NCBI RefSeq assembly: GCF_001735805.1
Contig: NZ_CP017248.1
Span: forward strand, 806,001 to 870,000
Length of the DNA stretch: 64,000 nucleotides
From: Streptomyces fodineus
Lineage (GTDB): Bacteria > Actinomycetota > Actinomycetes > Streptomycetales > Streptomycetaceae
Direction: 5' to 3'
The notes under the pieces are model-generated. The model saw only the letters and a program-made list of their open reading frames with translations, did not search any database and had not been told where the DNA came from. Both the position numbers and the translations under genes were made by a program. Shown in pieces: positions 25,148 to 34,406 of this stretch (positions within the stretch are counted from its first letter, which is position 1; each line of letters starts with the position of its first letter).

Positions 25148-28100
25148 TCATGCCCGGCGCCGGAGCAGCCGCAGCCCGAGCACGGCGCTCGCGGGCAGGG
25201 CCGCGGTGGCCGCGGTCGTCGCCCAGCGGGCCGCACGGCCCGGTGGGTCCGGGCGGTCGGCCAGGCGTTCCGGGTGGTCGCTCGGCAGATTGCCGTCGAG
25301 TGCGAGCGCCAGGGCCTCGGCGAGGTGCAGGGCGCGGCGGCCGGTGCCGCCCTGCTCGATCTGGGTGCGGCAGCTGAAGCCGTCGGCGAGGACGAGGCTG
25401 TCGGGCGCCGCTCCGCGTACGGCGGGCAGGACGCCCAGTTCGGCGACGGCCATGGAGACCTCGTGATGACCGCGTTCGAAGCCGAAGTTGCCGGCCAGTC
25501 CGCAGCAGCCCTCGTCGAGGACCTCGGCGTCCAGGTGGGCGCGGCGCATCAGTTCGCGGTCGGCGTCGAACTTCATGACGGCGTGCTGGTGGCAGTGGGT
25601 CTGCACGGTCGCCTGCCGGGCGAGCTGCGGTGGCCGCCAGCCGGCGGGGGTGTGGTGGACGAGTTGTTCGGCGAAGGTGCGGACCTGTCCGGCCAGCCGC
25701 CGCACGTCCTGGTCGGCCGGCATGAGTTCGGGGGCGTCGGCGCGGAAGACGGCCGTGCAGGAGGGTTCGAGGCCGATGATCGGGGTGCCCGCCTCCAGGT
25801 AGGGGCGCAGCACTTTGAGGGTGCGCGTCAACACCCTCTTGGCGACGGGGAGTTGACCGGTGGAGATCCAGGTCAGTCCGCAGCACACCGGCTCGGTGGG
25901 GACGGCGACGCGCAAGCCCGCGTGCTCCAGAACCCTTACGGCGGACTTGGCGATCGCGGGGTGGAAGTAGCTGCTGAAGGTGTCTGGCCACAGCACCACG
26001 GGCGCGGGTCGGCCGGGTCCGGCTCCGCCCCCTCGCGGGCCTGCCACCACTGCACGAAGGACTCCCGGGCGAACACGGGTGCCGGGCGTGCCCCGTCGAT
26101 GCCGGCCAGCCGCTTGCCCGCTGCGGCGAGACCGGGCGCGTGCAGGGCGGAGTCGACCAGGGCGGGGGCGAGCCGGGACAGCCGGGCCCACACCGGCAGC
26201 CAGCCCATCGAGTAGTGGGCGGCGGGGCGCATCCGGCCCTCGTAGTGGTGGGCGAGGAACTCGGCCTTGAGGGTGGCCATGTCGACGCCGGTCGGGCAGT
26301 CGGACTTGCAGCCCTTGCAGGCCAGGCACAGGTCGAGCGCGTCCCGTACGGCGGTGGAGCGCCAGCCGTCCTTGATAGCGGAGTCGGCGTGGCCGTCGAG
26401 CATCTCGAACAGCAGCCGGGCCCGGCCCCGGGTGGAGTGCTCCTCCTCCATGGTGGCCCGGTAGGAGGGACACATCACGCCGCCGGAGTGGCTGCGGCAG
26501 TTGCCGATGCCGACGCAGCGCAGCACCGCGCGGTTGAAGTCGTGCTCGTCCTCGGGGTAGCCGAAGTGGGTCGGGGCGGTCACCGGCCGCCAGGACGGGC
26601 CGAGCCGCAGTTGCCCGTCGACGGGGTTGGGGCGGACGATCTTGCCGGGGTTCATCCGGTCGCGGGGGTCGAAGAGGGCCTTCAGCTCGCCGAAGGCGGT
26701 CAGCAGCCGCTCGCCGAACATACGGGTGAGCAGTTCGCCGCGGGACTGGCCGTCGCCGTGCTCGCCGGACAGGGAGCCGCCGTAGGAGGCGACGAGGTCG
26801 GCGGCGCGCTCCACGAAGCGCCGGAAGTCGGCCACGCCGTGGGCGGTCCTGAGGTCGAAGGGGATCCGGGTGTGCACACAGCCCTGCCCGAAGTGGCCGT
26901 ACAGGGTGGGGCGGTCGTAGTCGAACTCGTCGAACAGCCCCTTCAGGTCGCGCAGATAGTCGCCGAGCCGTTCGGGCGGTACGGCGGAGTCCTCCCAGCC
27001 CTCCCAGGTCTCCCGGCCGTCCGGCGGGCGCGCGGTGACACCGAGTCCGGCCTCGCGGGCCTTGAGCATCTTCTGCTCGCGTTCGGGGTCGTCGGAGAAG
27101 GCGACGGTGTTCTCCTTCTCGTCCCGGCCGATGGCCCGCAGCAGGGCGTGCGCCTGCTCGTCCACGTCCTCCTGGCTGTCGCCGCTGTGCTGCACCATCA
27201 GCCAGCTGCCGCCCTCGGGCAGCATGGCGAGCGAGTCGAGGTAGGCGCCCTCCTCGCGCATCAGCTGCGCCATGCGGTCGTCGAGCGCCTCCAGTTGGCT
27301 GGGGGTGCAGTGCTCCAGCAGGCGGGGTACGTCGTCGGCGGCGGCGCAGATGTCTTCGTAGCCGAGAACCAGCAGCGACTGGTACGGCGGCACGGGGACG
27401 AGGTCGAGTTCGGCGCGCAGGACGGTGACCAGGGTGCTCTCGCTGCCGACGAGGGCCTTGGCCACGTCGAAGCCGTTCTCGGGCAGCAGGGAGTCGAGGT
27501 TGTAGCCGGAGACGCGGCGCGGGATCCCGGGGTAGCTGCGGCGGATGTCGGCGAGGTACTCGGTGGCGATGCGGTCGAGGCCGCCGTAGAGCTCGGCGAG
27601 CCGGCCGCCTCCGGAGACGATCCGGGCGCGTTCGTCGGGCGGGGTGGGGCCGGTCCAGGCGCGCTGTCCGTCGTAGGTGAGGATCTCCAGGCGCCGGACG
27701 TTGTCGACGGTCTTGCCGTAGGCCTGCGCGGAGGCGCCGCAGGAGTTGTTGCCGATCATCCCGCCGAGCGCGCAGTGGCTGTGGGTGGCGGGCTTGGGCC
27801 CGAACTGCAGCCTGTGCGAGGCGAGTTGACGGTTGAGTTCGTCGAGGACGATCCCCGGCTCCACCACGCAGGTGCGCCGCTCGGGGTCGACGGAGATCAG
27901 CCGGGTGCAGTACTTGCTCCAGTCGATCACCACGGCGGTGTTGGTCGACTGTCCGGCCAGGCTGGTGCCGCCGCCCCGGGAGAGGACGGGGGCGTCGAAC
28001 GTCGCGCACACCGACAGCGCCCGGGCGCCCGCCTCGACCGTGCGGGGGACGACGACGCCCAGGGGGACCTGCCGGTAGTTCGAACCGTCCGTGGCGTAGG

Positions 28101-28188
28101 CGCCGCGGCTGCCGGCGTCGAAGCGGATCTCGCCGTCCACCTCGGCGCGAAGAGCCGCCTCCAGGCCGGAGGTGTCCGGAGGGGTCAT
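25148..28188 (-). pseudogene. FAD-linked oxidase / Fe-S oxidoreductase fusion, frameshifted
   Basis: A GlcD-GlcF-type two-domain flavoprotein of about 1010 residues. N-terminal part from ATG 28188 (AAGGGAG upstream): VAO-type FAD domain (VLSRGGGTSLAGQSTNTAV, GGMIGNNSCGA), FAD-oxidase C domain (LSGEHGDGQSRGELL), then [4Fe-4S] motif CLACKGCKSDCPTGVD. That frame stops at 25936. The two cysteine-rich CCG blocks (PVCCGLTW and DEGCCGLAGNFGFERG) and a C-terminal hydrophobic helix continue in the -1 frame down to 25148. Restoring one G in CCCGTGG at about 25996-26002 joins the frames as DPRPVVLWPDTF. It is a sequencing error, a recent mutation or, less likely, programmed slippage. The likely substrate is a 2-hydroxyacid. 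Confidence 0.85.
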
Positions 28189-28330
28189 CTGCACTCCCTT
28201 GGGTTCACCGACGTGTGAGTTCACCGATGTGCTGCCCTGTCCGAGGACGGGCGAGTACCCGGCAATTCGTCAGGCAAAACTGAACAGCCTGGGCTGGACA
28301 GTTCCGGCTGCCGGTCCTAGGGTGGGCGGC

Positions 28331-28768
28331 ATGGCTGACATCTCCGACTCCGCCGCCCGCGCCGCGCGCGATCTGCGCGTGGTGTTCAGCCGGCTGCGGC
28401 GCCGTATCCGCGAGGTCGCGCAGGACACCGACCTCAGCCCGTCCCAGGAGTCGGCGCTCACCCTCGTCGGCAAGCACGGCGCCGCCACGGCCAGCGCGCT
28501 CGCCGCCGCGGAGGGCGTACGGCCGCAGTCGATGGCGACCACGCTGGCCGCGCTGGACCAGCACGGTCTGATCCGCCGTGCCCCCGACCCGGACGACGGC
28601 CGCCGCCAGCTGGTCACGCTCACCGACGCCGGACGGGCCCGCATCGAGGGCAACCGGCAGGTCCGCGAGGAGTGGCTGGCCCGCGCCTTCCAGGACCGCT
28701 ACACCGAGGAGGAACGGCAGACCGTCCTTACGGCACTGAAGCTGATGGAACGGCTGTCGCAGCCGTGA
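28331..28768 (+). CDS. MarR-family transcriptional regulator
   Basis: A 145-residue MarR protein: helix 1 with RVVFSRLRRRIREVAQD, winged helix with SQESALTLVGKHG, then VRPQSMATTLAALDQHGL and the wing signature DPDDGRRQLVTLTDAG. ATG 28331 gives the standard N-terminus; the open frame upstream to 28172 is the antisense of the oxidase gene. Its stop overlaps the start of the MFS gene (GTGA), so it is coupled to the efflux gene that it most likely controls. It is also divergent from the oxidase operon, 142 bp away. Confidence 0.92.
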   Translation: MADISDSAARAARDLRVVFSRLRRRIREVAQDTDLSPSQESALTLVGKHGAATASALAAAEGVRPQSMATTLAALDQHGLIRRAPDPDDGRRQLVTLTDAGRARIEGNRQVREEWLARAFQDRYTEEERQTVLTALKLMERLSQP

Positions 28769-30168
28769 TACCGAGGCTCACCGGACGCACCGAGAAGCCC
28801 ACCCGCCCCTCCCCCGCCGGATTCGACCGCCGGCTGATCCCGCCGATGGTCGTCGGCTCGGTCCTCAATCCGGTCAACTCCTCGATGATCGCCGTGGCCC
28901 TGGTGCCCATCGGCGTCGCCTTCGGAGCCCCGCCCGCCGAGACCGCCTGGCTGGTGTCGGCGCTCTATCTGGCCACGGCCGTCGGACAGCCCGTCATCGG
29001 CCGGCTGGTGGACATGTACGGCCCGCGCCGTCTCTACCTCGCCGGTACGGCCCTGGTCGGCATCGCCGGGCTGCTCGGCGCACTCGCGCCCTCGCTGGGC
29101 GCGCTGATCGCGGCCCGCGTCCTGCTGGGCTTCGGGACGTCGGCGGCGTACCCGGCGGCCATGCGGCTGACCCGCAGCGAGGCCGAACGCACCGGGCAGG
29201 ACAGCCCCGCGGGGGTGCTCGCCGCGCTGGCCGTCGCCAACCAGACCGTGGCCGTCGTCGGTCCCGCCCTCGGCGGCCTGCTGATCGGCCTCGGCGGCTG
29301 GCGTGCCGTGTTCACCGTCAACGTGCCGCTCTCGGCCATCTGCCTGGTGCTCGGCGCGCTGCGGCTGCCCCGGTCCGGGACCCGGCGGCGCGGCGTCGAC
29401 CTGACCGGGATGGCCCTGTTCGCGCTGATGCTGGTCGCGCTGATGCTGTTCCTGATGGACCCGCGTGCCGACCGCTGGTATCTGCCGGTGCTGTCGGCCG
29501 CCGCTGCCGCCGCGTTCGCCGTGCGCGAGCTGCGGGTGCCGGATCCGTTCATCGACCTGCGCGTCCTCGGCGGCAACGGCCCACTGCTCACCACCTATCT
29601 GCGCCAGTTGCTCGCCTACACCACCTCCTACGCCTTCATGTACGGCTACACGCAGTGGCTGGAGCAGGGGCGCGGGCTCGGCGCCTCCACCGCCGGGCTC
29701 GTCCTGCTGCCGCTGTCCATGTCCGCGCTGATCGTGTCCACGCTCACCGGACGCCGGGAAGCGGTGCGCGGCAAGCTGCTCGCCGGCTCCGCGCTCCAGG
29801 TCGCGGGCTGTGCCCTGCTGCTTGTGGTGCGGTCCGGCAGTCCGCTGTGGCTGCTGCTCGCGGTCGGCGCGCTGCTCGGCATTCCGCAGGGCCTGATCGG
29901 CCTGGCCGCGCAGAACGCCCTGTACCGGCAGGCCGACCCGGAGCGGATCGCCTCCGCGGCCGGACTGCTGCGGACCTTCATGTACCTCGGCGCGCTGGGC
30001 TCGTCCGCCGCCACGGCGGCGTTCTACCCGCACCGCGCCGACACGGCCGGGCTACACGGCCTGGCCCTGTTCATGCTCGCCGGCTCCGCGCTGTTGCTGG
30101 CGACCACAGTGCCCGACCGTTCCCTCGGCCGGCTCGCCCCTGCACGCACCACCTCCGGAAAGGCCTGA
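28765..30168 (+). CDS. MFS transporter (drug efflux-like)
   Basis: A 467-residue major facilitator membrane protein. It has PVNSSMIAVALVPIGVAFGA in helix 1 (motif D1-like), the inter-helix 2-3 motif VGQPVIGRLVDMYGPRRLYL (motif A), and ALAVANQTVAVVGPALGGLL (motif C-like, typical of proton-driven exporters). At least 12 hydrophobic helices are visible. GTG 28765 overlaps the marR stop, so the two are translated together. This arrangement is characteristic of inducible efflux systems. Substrate unknown. Followed after 7 bp by an isochorismatase-fold gene. Confidence 0.92.
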   Translation: MIPRLTGRTEKPTRPSPAGFDRRLIPPMVVGSVLNPVNSSMIAVALVPIGVAFGAPPAETAWLVSALYLATAVGQPVIGRLVDMYGPRRLYLAGTALVGIAGLLGALAPSLGALIAARVLLGFGTSAAYPAAMRLTRSEAERTGQDSPAGVLAALAVANQTVAVVGPALGGLLIGLGGWRAVFTVNVPLSAICLVLGALRLPRSGTRRRGVDLTGMALFALMLVALMLFLMDPRADRWYLPVLSAAAAAAFAVRELRVPDPFIDLRVLGGNGPLLTTYLRQLLAYTTSYAFMYGYTQWLEQGRGLGASTAGLVLLPLSMSALIVSTLTGRREAVRGKLLAGSALQVAGCALLLVVRSGSPLWLLLAVGALLGIPQGLIGLAAQNALYRQADPERIASAAGLLRTFMYLGALGSSAATAAFYPHRADTAGLHGLALFMLAGSALLLATTVPDRSLGRLAPARTTSGKA

Positions 30169-30175
30169 CCGACTC

Positions 30176-30760
30176 ATGTCGCTCACCACGCTCGACCCCC
30201 GTACCGCCCTCGTCGCGATCGACCTGCAGAACGGCATCGTGGCCATGCCGGTCCAGCCGCACGCGGCCTGCGACGTCGTCTCCCGCACGGCCGAACTCGC
30301 CGACGCCTTCCGCGCGCACGGGCTGCCCGTGGTCCTGGTCCGGGTCTCCTTCGCGCCCGACTGGGCCGACGCCGTGCCCGGCCGCACCGAACGGCAGGCG
30401 CGCGGCCTCGCCTTCCCGGAGGGCTGGGACGTCCTCGTCGACGAGTTGTCCGGCCACCCCGGTGACATCCGCGTCACCAAGCACAACTGGAGCGCCTTCC
30501 ACGGCACCGACCTGGAGGTCCAGCTGCGCCGCCGCGGCATCACCCAGATCGTGCTGACCGGCATCGCCACCAGCATCGGCGTGGAGTCCACCGCCCGGGA
30601 CGCCTACGCCCACGGCTACCACGTCACCCTCGCCACCGACGCGATGGCCGACGCCGACGCCGAGGCGCACGCGAACAGCGTCGAGCGGATCTTCCCGCGG
30701 CTCGGCGAGAGCGGCACGACCGCCGAGATCCTGGAGCTGCTCGCCAAGACCCACGCCTGA
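30176..30760 (+). CDS. isochorismatase-family hydrolase (nucleophilic Cys replaced)
   Basis: A 194-residue alpha/beta hydrolase of the isochorismatase superfamily. Asp16 (DLQNG) and Lys102 (TKHNW) of the usual triad are present. The position of the nucleophilic Cys in amidohydrolase members reads Gly135 in ATSIGVEST. Known isochorismatases also lack that Cys and act by acid catalysis, whereas nicotinamidase-like chemistry would need it. It follows the MFS gene by 7 bp in the marR operon, so it may modify the compound that the pump exports. A perfect hairpin terminator follows. Confidence 0.9.
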   Translation: MSLTTLDPRTALVAIDLQNGIVAMPVQPHAACDVVSRTAELADAFRAHGLPVVLVRVSFAPDWADAVPGRTERQARGLAFPEGWDVLVDELSGHPGDIRVTKHNWSAFHGTDLEVQLRRRGITQIVLTGIATSIGVESTARDAYAHGYHVTLATDAMADADAEAHANSVERIFPRLGESGTTAEILELLAKTHA

Positions 30761-30770
30761 CCGGCCGGCC

Positions 30771-30808
30771 GTCCCTTGCGGGGAAGCCCGCACATCCCCG
30801 CAAGGGAC
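30771..30808 (+). terminator. strong intrinsic hairpin
   Basis: GTCCCTTGCGGGG at 30771-30783 and CCCCGCAAGGGAC at 30796-30808 are perfectly complementary over 13 bp with a 12-base loop. It lies 10 bp after the stop of the marR-MFS-isochorismatase operon and is its likely terminator. Confidence 0.9.
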
Positions 30809-30934
30809 CGGGTTAGCATGCGGCCACGCCCACCGTCCCACGGACGCAACGGCAAGCGAGCACAGGGGACTTGGAGCCGGAGCCGGTCGAGGCGGGAACG
30901 CGGACGGACACGACGACACGGAAGGCATGACGGC

Positions 30935-31543
30935 GTGCGGCAACTGGAGATGGGCGACGCCTGGGTGCTCGAGCCCACGGTGTTCCCGGACGACCGGGGC
31001 AGCTTCCACGAGTGGTACCGGGGCGCGGAGTTCCGCGAGGCCACCGGCTACGACCTCGCGCTCGTCCAGGCGAACTGCTCGGTGTCCCGGCGGGGTGTGC
31101 TGCGCGGCATCCACTTCGCGGACGTGCCGCCCGGCCAGGCCAAGTACGTCACGTGTGTGCGCGGAGCCGTCCTCGACGTGGTCGTGGACATCCGCGTCGG
31201 CTCCCCGGCGTACGGGCAGTGGGAGGCCGAACGGCTGGACGAGGAGACCCGGCGCGCGGTGTTCCTCGCCGAGGGTCTCGGGCACGCCTTCATGGCGCTC
31301 ACCGACGACGCCACGGTGGTGTACCTGTGCTCGGCCGGGTACGCGCCGAAACGCGAGCACGGGGTGCACCCGCTCGACCCGGCGCTGGGCATCACCTGGC
31401 CGCAGGGCATCGAGCCGGTGCTGTCGCCCAAGGACGCCGAGGCGCCCTCGCTGGCCGAGGCGGAGCGGTCCGGGCTGCTGCCCACGTACGCGGACTGCTC
31501 CGCCCACTACCAGCGGCTGCGCTCGGGCGAGTTCAGCGGCTGA
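30935..31543 (+). CDS. dTDP-4-dehydrorhamnose 3,5-epimerase-like protein
   Basis: A 202-residue RmlC-type cupin, which epimerises the 4-keto-6-deoxy intermediate in dTDP-sugar synthesis. Motifs: FPDDRGSFHEWYRGAEF, NCSVSRRGVLRGIHFADVPP with the catalytic His, then VLDVVVDIRVGSPAYGQWEA and GLGHAFMALTDDATVVYLCS. GTG 30935 is preferred: GAAGG lies upstream, and the frame before it is Arg-rich non-protein sequence. It stands alone with no rmlA, rmlB or rmlD beside it, so it may serve a secondary-metabolite sugar or a distant gene set. Some such homologues are 3- or 5-epimerases only. Confidence 0.92.
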   Translation: MRQLEMGDAWVLEPTVFPDDRGSFHEWYRGAEFREATGYDLALVQANCSVSRRGVLRGIHFADVPPGQAKYVTCVRGAVLDVVVDIRVGSPAYGQWEAERLDEETRRAVFLAEGLGHAFMALTDDATVVYLCSAGYAPKREHGVHPLDPALGITWPQGIEPVLSPKDAEAPSLAEAERSGLLPTYADCSAHYQRLRSGEFSG

Positions 31544-31578
31544 CGCCGTACGGGCGTTGGGCGATCCCCGACTCGGTG

Positions 31579-31764
31579 TCAGTCCTCGCCTCGCACGATG
31601 TTGTCCTGGATCGAGGCGCCCTGTCGCTCGGCGGCGCCGCGGTGCTGGACCGCGGGGAGACAGGTCCGCACTCCCCGGCCGCGCCGCCGGCGAGCCTTCG
31701 CCCAGCCGGTCTCGGCGTAGGGCAGGGCGGGTTTGTCCGTGGGATGCGCGGTCACGTCGTCCAT
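31579..31764 (-). CDS. small hypothetical protein
   Basis: A 61-residue ORF, ATG 31764 after AGAAGGAAG. It begins MDDVTAHPTDKPALPYAETG, has a basic centre (ARRRRGRG) and ends SIQDNIVRGED. It has no membrane segment or known motif. It is convergent with the epimerase gene and upstream-spaced by 115 bp from the DUF6479 gene. Codon use is normal for the genome, which supports it weakly; it could be non-coding. Confidence 0.4.
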   Translation of the reverse strand: MDDVTAHPTDKPALPYAETGWAKARRRRGRGVRTCLPAVQHRGAAERQGASIQDNIVRGED

Positions 31765-31879
31765 CTTCCTTCTGCGTCCCGCGCGGGGCCCACGCCGGTC
31801 CGCCGGCCCCGCGCCGCTCGTGTGCGATGTGTGTCCCACCGGGTCCCCCGCGCCGCCGCGCGCGAAACGCGACGGCCGC

Positions 31880-32248
31880 TCAGGTCCGGCCGCCGCCTCC
31901 GCCCCCGAAGGAGCCGCTGGAACCGGGCGACCAACGCGGGCGGCGCTGGTCGTCGGCGCGCCGGGAGCGGATGTTGCCGACCTGGTAAGGGGTGAGCCGC
32001 TCGCTGTCGTCCGCGGCCCGCGGCACCTGGTCGGGTTCGCGCATCTCGAGGGTCTCGCGGACCGGACCGGACGCCGGCATCCGCGGCTGCTCGTCGGGGC
32101 GCGGCGGGGCCGGTTCACGCCGGCGCACCTGGAAGCCGAGCCGGAAGGCCCACATCAGTCCGGCGACGCAGGCGACGCCGGCGAGCAGGATGAACACGTA
32201 CCCGAACACCTGGGCACCCGTGGCGGCTGTGTACATGGCGGAGTTCAT
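31880..32248 (-). CDS. DUF6479-family membrane protein
   Basis: A 122-residue protein with one N-terminal transmembrane helix (QVFGYVFILLAGVACVAGLM, about residues 11-32). A basic stop-transfer segment follows, then a conserved disordered tail (PRPDEQPRMPASGPVRE, EREPDQVPR-like, ERLTPYQVGN) that ends in the characteristic RWSPGSSGSFGGGGGGRT. This tail matches DUF6479 proteins, which are restricted to streptomycetes and relatives and have no known function. ATG 32248 is chosen from the helix. Divergent from the second ctaD by 95 bp. Confidence 0.85.
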   Translation of the reverse strand: MNSAMYTAATGAQVFGYVFILLAGVACVAGLMWAFRLGFQVRRREPAPPRPDEQPRMPASGPVRETLEMREPDQVPRAADDSERLTPYQVGNIRSRRADDQRRPRWSPGSSGSFGGGGGGRT

Positions 32249-32343
32249 GGCCGCCGGGTACCCGGCCGAGCGGCGGATACCACCGCGGATGAGAGGCGTG
32301 GCGCGCGGGGGGCCGCCGGTCACGCGGAGTAGCGTCACCGGCG

Positions 32344-34026
32344 ATGACGGAACTACCGGAAGTGTCGGACACACACGAGATCGTCGCGCGCTACACGGCG
32401 CCCGCCCCGCGTCCCGGCCGTGCCGTGCTGCGCTGGGTCTTCACCGCCGACCACAAGGTGATCGGCCGGCTCTACATGGTCACGGCGTTCTGTTTCTTCC
32501 TGCTCGCCGGGCTGCTCGCGCTCGGGATGCGCGCGGAACTCGCCCGGCCGGGTCTGCAGTTCCTGAGCGAGCACGGCTACGACGAGTTCTTCACGGTCCA
32601 CGGCACCATCATGATGCTGCTGTTCGCGACCCCGATGTTCGCCGGGTTCGCCAACGCGGTGATGCCGCTGCAGATCGGCTCGCCCGACCTGGCCTTCCCC
32701 CGGCTGAACGCGCTGTCGTACTGGATGTACCTGTTCGGCGGCCTGATGGTGGTCTCCGGCTTCCTGGTGCCGGGCGGGGCGGCGGCGTTCGGCTGGTTCG
32801 CCTACGCGCCGCTGAACAGCGCCTACTTCTCCCCCGGCACCGGTGGTGACCTGTGGGCGATGGGTCTGGTGGTCTCGGGTGTGTCGACGACGCTGACCGC
32901 GGTGAACTTCATCGCCACCATCCTGTCGCTGCGCGCACCGGGCATGACCATGTTCCGGATGCCGATGTTCACCTGGAACGTGCTGTTCACCTCGATCCTG
33001 ATCCTGCCGGCGTTCCCGGTGCTCACCGCGGCGCTGCTGGCGCTGGAGTCGGACCGGAAGTTCGGGTCGCACGTCTTCGACGCGGCGAACGGCGGCGCCC
33101 TGCTGTGGCAGCACCTGTTCTGGTTCTTCGGGCACCCCGAGGTCTACATCGTGGCGCTGCCGTTCTTCGGGATCATCTCGGAGATCATCCCGGTGTTCTC
33201 CCGCAAACCGCTGTTCGGCTATCTGCCGATGATCGGGGCGACGATCGCGATCACCATGCTGTCGGCGGTGGTGTGGGCGCACCATATGTTCGCCACCGGG
33301 GCGGTGTTGCTGCCGTTCTTCTCCATCATGTCGTTCCTGATCGCGGTGCCGACGGGCATCAAGTTCTTCGCGTGGATCGGTACGATGATCGATGGGTCGG
33401 TGTCGTTCGAGACGCCGATGCTGTGGTCTCTGGGCTTCCTGGTGTCGTTCCTGCTGGGCGGGCTGAGCGGGGTGCTGATCGCCTCGCCGCCGCTGGACTT
33501 CCATCTGACCGACACCTACTTCATCGTGGCGCATCTGCATTACGTGCTGTTCGGCACGGTGGTGTTCGCGATGTTCGCCGGGTTCTACTTCTGGTGGCCG
33601 AAGTTCACCGGCAAGATGCTGGACGAGCGGCTCGGCAAGCTGCACTTCTGGCTGCTGTTCCCGGCGTTCCAGCTGACCTTCCTGGTGCAGCACTGGCTCG
33701 GCGAGGCCGGCATGCCCCGCCGGTACGCGGACTATCTGCCCACGGACGGCTTCACCCTGCTCAACACCCTGTCGTCGGCGGGCGCGTTCCTGCTGGGCGT
33801 CTCGACGCTGCCGTTCCTCTACAACGTGTGGCGCACCGCCATCAAGGGCGAGCGGGTCACCGTGGACGACCCGTGGGGGTGGGGGCGCGGCCTGGAGTGG
33901 GCGACGTCCTGCCCGCCGCCCCGGCACAACTTCGTGGCACTGCCCCGGATCCGCTCGGAGTCCCCGGCGTTCGACCTGCACCATCCGGAGATCGAGAGCC
34001 CGGCCGGAGAGGAGCTGGCGCGATGA
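32344..34026 (+). CDS. ctaD: cytochrome c oxidase subunit I (second copy)
   Basis: A 560-residue heme-copper oxidase subunit I. Ligands: His86 (VHGTIM), His264 and Tyr268 (GHPEVY), His313-His314 (WAHHMF), His397 and His399 (HLHYVLFG). It is clearly homologous to the copy at 3895 but diverged throughout, with a longer N-terminus ([20 protein letters not shown]) and C-terminus [18 protein letters not shown] in common. Its stop overlaps the ctaF-like start (ATGA). The next gene, qcrB, is convergent. Together they form a partial second terminal-oxidase/bc1 set, probably used under particular conditions. Confidence 0.96.
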   Translation: MTELPEVSDTHEIVARYTAPAPRPGRAVLRWVFTADHKVIGRLYMVTAFCFFLLAGLLALGMRAELARPGLQFLSEHGYDEFFTVHGTIMMLLFATPMFAGFANAVMPLQIGSPDLAFPRLNALSYWMYLFGGLMVVSGFLVPGGAAAFGWFAYAPLNSAYFSPGTGGDLWAMGLVVSGVSTTLTAVNFIATILSLRAPGMTMFRMPMFTWNVLFTSILILPAFPVLTAALLALESDRKFGSHVFDAANGGALLWQHLFWFFGHPEVYIVALPFFGIISEIIPVFSRKPLFGYLPMIGATIAITMLSAVVWAHHMFATGAVLLPFFSIMSFLIAVPTGIKFFAWIGTMIDGSVSFETPMLWSLGFLVSFLLGGLSGVLIASPPLDFHLTDTYFIVAHLHYVLFGTVVFAMFAGFYFWWPKFTGKMLDERLGKLHFWLLFPAFQLTFLVQHWLGEAGMPRRYADYLPTDGFTLLNTLSSAGAFLLGVSTLPFLYNVWRTAIKGERVTVDDPWGWGRGLEWATSCPPPRHNFVALPRIRSESPAFDLHHPEIESPAGEELAR

Positions 34027-34406
34027 AGGCGGAGGCGATGCTGTTCGGCGGGGTCGCGCTCTTCTTCGGCGGGTCCGCCGCGCTGTACGGGATGTGGTCG
34101 CAGGACGAGACGGGCACGGTCGCGCTGGTCGTCGCGTGCGGGATGGCCGCACTGGTCGCGTTCTTCTGCCTGATCCAGTACCGGCGCCGGGGGACGCGGG
34201 CGCAGGACCGTACCGGGGCGGAAGTGGCGGACGCGGCCGGGCCGGTGGCGTTCTTCCCCGACGAGAGCCCGTGGCCGATCGTCACCGCGCTGGGTTTCGC
34301 GCTGACGGCGGGCGGCGTGGTCTTCGGTCTGTGGCTGTTCCTCATCGGCCTGGGCGTTCTGGCGCGCGGGGTGTTCGGGATGGTGTACCAGTACGCACAC
34401 CGGTGA
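34023..34406 (+). CDS. ctaF: cytochrome c oxidase subunit IV (CtaF-like)
   Basis: A 127-residue actinobacterial subunit IV with four predicted helices: [40 protein letters not shown], then after a hydrophilic loop with [16 protein letters not shown] two more including [20 protein letters not shown]. The FPD-SPWP motif between helices 2 and 3 is the family signature. Starts by ATGA overlap with the second ctaD. Its 3' end overlaps the convergent qcrB by 65 bp. Confidence 0.93.
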   Translation: MKAEAMLFGGVALFFGGSAALYGMWSQDETGTVALVVACGMAALVAFFCLIQYRRRGTRAQDRTGAEVADAAGPVAFFPDESPWPIVTALGFALTAGGVVFGLWLFLIGLGVLARGVFGMVYQYAHR

